Assembly: GCA_021803945.1 (NCBI GenBank)
Contig: JAJZKW010000003.1
Span: forward strand, 38,075-73,177
Direction: 5' to 3'
Source of the DNA: Microcaldota archaeon
GTDB taxonomy: Archaea > Micrarchaeota > Micrarchaeia > Micrarchaeales > CABMGC01
DNA: 35,103 bases
Shown piece after piece: positions 32,050-35,103 of this stretch. Every line of letters starts with the position of its first letter. Positions within the stretch are counted from its first letter, which is position 1. The position numbers and the translations under genes were made by a program. A model generated the notes under the pieces. It saw only the letters and a program-made list of their open reading frames with translations. It ran no database searches and was not told the DNA's origin.

Positions 32050-32955
32050 TTATCTCTTGAACTGCCTCCTGTTCCTTCCGCCGTAGTCCTGGTACCTGCC
32101 TCCGCTCCCCTGCCTGCCTCCGTGAGGCCTGTAGCTCTGGGGCCTGGGCTTTGAAGGCCTGTTTGACATCTGCTTGGCCAGCTTCGAGTCGAGCTGCTCC
32201 TTCAGCTTGTCAGCTATGAAGTTCTTCGATATTCCGTCGGCGCGTGCGGCTATGGCGATCTTTGTCGCGTACGCCCTTGCTATCCTTCCCCTGTCGAACC
32301 TGCCTGCGCCTCCGACCTGCTGCAGCTTGAATATTGCGCCGTACTTCGGCGGCTTTGAGCCGAACTTTATGTGCTTGAAGAGCGCCTTCTCTGCGCCGAG
32401 AAGCTGTATGGTGCCTGCAGGCATTATCGCAAGCCTTGCCAGCGATCCTGCCTTTCCCAGAAGCTCTGCCGCGATCTTGTAGTCTATAAGGTAGGTTATG
32501 TTCGGCATGATTTTTTTGGTGGAAGCTTCGAGGTACCTGTCAAGCGCTTCCTCCTGCGCAGCTATACTCAGTTCGAGCTCGGCTAGGCCCTTCAACATCT
32601 GGTACTCCTCGTCAGTCGGCTCCCTGCCTATGCTCTCTGACGCGAGCTTTGATATCTGTTCTGCAGCTCCTCCTACGAGAGCGGCAAGCTGTCCGGCATC
32701 CATCCCCTTCTTATCCTTGCCGAATGCAATTATGAACTTGGCGTACGTGAGCTGGTTCTGCAGTCTCAGCTCAGGGAAGAAGATGCCATACCACTCCTCC
32801 AGCTTCTCGTGCACAAGATTCCTCGTCTTCTCCAGCTCGTTGAACGAGGCTATGGCCTGTATGACGGAGTGCTCGGCCCCTGAATAGGCATTGCCTATGC
32901 TCTCCTTGGCGAGATTAAGAATCCTCCTCTGCTTTTCTTCCGGAGACTCCTTCAT
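32050..32955 (-). CDS. Nop5/Nop56-family protein of the box C/D RNP
   Basis: Core scaffold protein that joins L7Ae and fibrillarin on box C/D guide RNAs for 2'-O-methylation. The Nop domain is clear: PNITYLIDYKIAAELLGKAGSLARLAIMPAGTIQLLGAEKALFKHIKFGSKPPKYGAIFKL. Before it is the coiled-coil region (about residues 55-150) that mediates dimerisation. The Arg/Gly-rich tail (about 265-301, HGGRQGSGGRYQDYGGRNRRQ) adds RNA-binding capacity and is not common to all archaeal Nop5. The N-terminal fibrillarin-binding part appears shorter than usual. It is followed by the metallopeptidase gene; GlyRS is divergent. Confidence 0.9.
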   Translation of the reverse strand: MKESPEEKQRRILNLAKESIGNAYSGAEHSVIQAIASFNELEKTRNLVHEKLEEWYGIFFPELRLQNQLTYAKFIIAFGKDKKGMDAGQLAALVGGAAEQISKLASESIGREPTDEEYQMLKGLAELELSIAAQEEALDRYLEASTKKIMPNITYLIDYKIAAELLGKAGSLARLAIMPAGTIQLLGAEKALFKHIKFGSKPPKYGAIFKLQQVGGAGRFDRGRIARAYATKIAIAARADGISKNFIADKLKEQLDSKLAKQMSNRPSKPRPQSYRPHGGRQGSGGRYQDYGGRNRRQFKR

Positions 32956-33105
32956 AAAGATTACTCCATATCTTATTGCCAGGAAAGATATTTAATGTTG
33001 CCATAGCGGCTGCGGATGCCGGACTAGAGCAGGAGATGGCCTTATGAAGATTTAATAGATTTTTCCTCTGAATATACCTGTACTTCAAACGCCGGATTGG
33101 TGCTT

Positions 33106-34584
33106 ATGGCAAATGAGAGCCCTGCAGAGGATATAATCAAGAGGAGGACCGTGTTCTACAGGTCCTTCGGGATATATGCAGAGGCCGGCGGGTTCTACGA
33201 CTACGGACCCATAGGGCTGAGGATGAAGAGGAATATAGAGTCGGAGTGGAGGGCGATGTTCCCCGAGGCCATGGGCCTTGTTGAGATAGAGACCAGCACC
33301 ATACTTCCTGAGATAGTGCTTAAGGCGAGCGGGCACCTTGCCACTTTCACTGACCCTGTAGCTACATGCGGCTCGTGCCATACCTCGTACAGACTTGACA
33401 AGCTTCTTGAAGAGTTCTACTCAGCGAGGGGCGATGACGAGGGCCTTGCAGAGATAAGGAGGATGAAGCTCAACGACATGCTGGCGAAGGTGGAGAGCAA
33501 CGGGATAAAATGCTCGAGATGCGGGGGCAGGATAGGCAACCCTGAGAACTTCAACCTTATGTTCAAGACTCAGATAGGGCAGAAGGGCACTGACGCTGCA
33601 TATCTGAGACCGGAGACGGCGCAGGGCATATTCATGGGCTTCAAGGACATCTACAGGTCGCACGGCCTCAGACTGCCATGCGGGATATGCCAGGTTGGAA
33701 AGGTCTTCAGGAATGAGATATCTCCAAGGCAGGGGCTTGTGAGGGTGAGGGAGATCACCCAGATGGAGACAGAGCTGTTCATAGACAAGGATGCCGGATT
33801 CTCGGGATTCGGAGGCATCGGCTCGGCAGAATTGGAAGCCGAGAGGATAAGGTTCGTAAAGCGAGGCACGGGTGCGGAAGGGGAATTCTCCATCAAGGAG
33901 CTGCTGGCCGAAGGCGCAATACCAAACGAGTACCTTGCGGTATTGCTGTACAAGGAAAAGCGGCTGATAGAGCGCCTTGGAATCGGCATGGAGAAGTACA
34001 GGTTCAGGCAGCTTGACAAGGAGGAGCTCCCGCACTACTCTGCCGGCAACATAGACCTTGAGATAAAGACATCGTATGGATACATAGAGGTTGCAGGGAA
34101 CGCCGACAGAGGCGATTACGACCTGTCATCGCACGCAAAGCTGTCTAACACAGACCTCGGCGTGATAAGCAACGAGAAGAAGGTGCTGCCACACGTGGCG
34201 GAGGCAAGCATAGGGGTCGACAGGCTCCTATTCTCCGTGATAGACGGGGCTGTGAAGGACGACGGGCGCGGATGGAAGGTGCTTTCCCTCAGCAAGAGCA
34301 TGGCTCCGTACATGTGCTCTGTGTTCCCCCTCCAGAAGGACGATGGCCTGATCAGTAAGGCAGAGGAGATCCACAGGGAGCTTGGGAAGAGGAGGATATC
34401 CTCGTATTATTCGGAATCAGGGAGCATTGGCAAGAGGTATGCGAAATCCGATGAGATAGGCATACCTAACGCCATAACTGTTGATTTCGACACTCTCAAG
34501 GACGGAACGGTCACGATAAGGGACAGGGACACTTATAAGCAAGTAAGGAAAAAGATATCTGAAGTGTTTGAGGCTGTTGTTTGA
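33106..34584 (+). CDS. glyS: Glycyl-tRNA synthetase
   Basis: Class II aminoacyl-tRNA synthetase charging tRNA-Gly, the dimeric archaeal/eukaryotic type. From ATG 33106 (492 residues) the hallmarks are RRTVFYRSFGIYAEAGGFYDYGPIGLRMKRN (start of the catalytic domain), a zinc-like Cys set (CGSCHTSYRL, then CSRCG), YLRPETAQGIF, the motif 2 region FRNEISPRQGLVRVREITQME, and the C-terminal anticodon-binding domain (MAPYMCSVFPLQKDDGL, GSIGKRYAKSDEIGIPNAITVDFDT). A TTG at 33097 would add three residues. The next ATG overlaps its stop (TGATG), so the Rieske gene is translationally coupled. Confidence 0.95.
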   Translation: MANESPAEDIIKRRTVFYRSFGIYAEAGGFYDYGPIGLRMKRNIESEWRAMFPEAMGLVEIETSTILPEIVLKASGHLATFTDPVATCGSCHTSYRLDKLLEEFYSARGDDEGLAEIRRMKLNDMLAKVESNGIKCSRCGGRIGNPENFNLMFKTQIGQKGTDAAYLRPETAQGIFMGFKDIYRSHGLRLPCGICQVGKVFRNEISPRQGLVRVREITQMETELFIDKDAGFSGFGGIGSAELEAERIRFVKRGTGAEGEFSIKELLAEGAIPNEYLAVLLYKEKRLIERLGIGMEKYRFRQLDKEELPHYSAGNIDLEIKTSYGYIEVAGNADRGDYDLSSHAKLSNTDLGVISNEKKVLPHVAEASIGVDRLLFSVIDGAVKDDGRGWKVLSLSKSMAPYMCSVFPLQKDDGLISKAEEIHRELGKRRISSYYSESGSIGKRYAKSDEIGIPNAITVDFDTLKDGTVTIRDRDTYKQVRKKISEVFEAVV

Positions 34585-34901
34585 TGGCAGAGCATAAGAT
34601 TGACGTGAAGGCAGGAGATCTGGAAGATGACAGCGTTGTACCTATAACAGTGTCTGGAGTTGAGATTGCACTGCTTAAGCATGACGGGAAACTGCACGCA
34701 CTTGATGGAAAATGCACACATCAGGGCGGGCCGCTCGGAAAGGGGAAGATAGAGAACGGCAAGCTCATATGCCCATGGCATAACGGTGCATTTGACATAG
34801 GCAGCGGGGCGGCAAGCGAGGATACCCCTTGGGTCACTGGAATCAGGTCGTACAGGACAAGGGTTGACAGCGAGACCGGAGAGATATACATAGAGGTTTG
34901 A
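34584..34901 (+). CDS. Rieske-type [2Fe-2S] ferredoxin
   Basis: Soluble 105-residue Rieske ferredoxin. The cluster motifs are CTHQGGPLG (C44, H46) and CPWHNGAFD (C63, H66), spaced as in the family; the protein ends in a small beta strand (GEIYIEV). It shuttles electrons to an oxygenase or other partner; none is in the window. The start overlaps the stop codon of GlyRS by one base (TGATG), a strong coupling. No membrane helix is present, so it is not a bc1-type Rieske subunit. Confidence 0.92.
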   Translation: MAEHKIDVKAGDLEDDSVVPITVSGVEIALLKHDGKLHALDGKCTHQGGPLGKGKIENGKLICPWHNGAFDIGSGAASEDTPWVTGIRSYRTRVDSETGEIYIEV

Positions 34902-34910
34902 ATTCGTAAA

Positions 34911-35103
34911 CTACCCACGACTAAACATCGTGGGCTTTCCATCATGTTGATAAGCATGTTGCACAGCAACGTCGGGCAAACCAACTTCATAGGACATCTG
35001 TCTGAGGCCGTTTACAAGGCCTCCCTTATTGGAAATCTGGAAGGGTTTTCGGTCAAGAATATCCTTCCGCTCCAACAGGCATTTCAATGCAATGTTCTTG
35101 CTC
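34911..35103 (-). CDS. tnpB: TnpB-like protein, C-terminal 63 residues (runs off the window)
   Basis: Read on the minus strand from the window edge, the frame gives SKNIALKCL, which resembles the conserved C-terminal NxAKNIxxxxL segment of TnpB, followed by a variable tail ending KPTMFSRG and a TAG at 34911-34913. The RuvC Asp and zinc-finger parts lie beyond the window. It is the transposon-encoded RNA-guided nuclease of IS605-type elements; whether the full gene is intact cannot be seen. Confidence 0.65.
   Translation of the reverse strand, partial: SKNIALKCLLERKDILDRKPFQISNKGGLVNGLRQMSYEVGLPDVAVQHAYQHDGKPTMFSRG
34914..34934 (-). repeat. Conserved IS605 end hairpin
   Basis: Perfect 7-bp stem CCCACGA (34914-34920) and TCGTGGG (34928-34934) with loop CTAAACA. 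It coincides with the last codons of the tnpB frame, so it is both coding and structural. Confidence 0.7.

Larger units (their letters stand above)
34903..35103 (-). mobile_element. 3' end of an IS200/IS605-family element (right end)
   Basis: The end of a tnpB-type element is entered from the right edge of the window. A hairpin at 34914-34934 (CCCACGA, seven-base loop, TCGTGGG) overlaps the stop of the tnpB frame; this conserved hairpin is typical for the ends of IS605-family elements, where the guide (omega/right-end) RNA is also encoded. The left boundary must be close to the Rieske stop (34901). Confidence 0.65.

Noticed and set aside
1-35103. CRISPR array
   Set aside because: No set of regularly spaced direct repeats with unique spacers was seen; long repeats are confined to the S-layer genes.

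Overview
The window looks like part of the chromosome of a DPANN archaeon, most likely a Micrarchaeota (ARMAN-type) lineage; this assignment is inference from gene content. Archaeal markers are geranylgeranylglyceryl phosphate synthase, a radical-SAM tetraether lipid synthase, archaeal NAC, Nop5, TruD, a DUF424 protein, a cupin-type glucose-6-phosphate isomerase, a methanococcal-type S-layer protein, A/T-rich TATA boxes 25-35 bases before many starts, and a serine tRNA carrying two bulge-helix-bulge introns.

Layout. Bases 1-9050 are a cell-surface block on the minus strand: the N-terminal part of a secreted Asn/Ser-rich protein, two tandem S-layer genes (989 and 1130 aa), and a short glycosyltransferase-like gene whose 3' end was copied along with the S-layer gene. 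Bases 9196-15031 hold aNAC, an AbiE-type toxin-antitoxin pair with a palindromic operator, a small membrane protein, a DUF424 protein, a membrane GT2 glycosyltransferase, the intron-bearing tRNA-Ser(CGA) and TruD. A compact plus-strand operon follows (15103-19781): degenerate proline-dehydrogenase-like protein, SDR, GGGP synthase, short NFACT/RqcH-like protein and RNase Z, then tRNA-Val(GAC). Bases 19871-26674 carry single genes: an unknown protein, a cold-shock protein, cupin PGI, a DUF998 membrane protein, a COG1709-type regulator, a membrane protein, a KaiC-like ATPase and a Cys-repeat surface protein. The right part holds a DHH phosphoesterase, an unknown protein paired with tetraether lipid synthase, a HExxH metallopeptidase, Nop5, GlyRS and a Rieske ferredoxin. 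The window ends in the 3' part of an IS605-type tnpB element.

How the genes fit together. GGGP synthase and Tes indicate own steps in ether/tetraether lipid formation. The S-layer pair and glycosyltransferases point to an actively remodelled surface. RNase Z, TruD, Nop5, GlyRS and two tRNAs cover RNA maturation and translation. The most notable signals are the mosaic S-layer duplication (about 1.7 kb apparently identical next to diverged parts and a 151-residue domain gain in one copy) and the doubly interrupted tRNA-Ser. Many starts were moved inward from the longest reading frame because the TATA box lies within or just before the longest version; these choices are inference.
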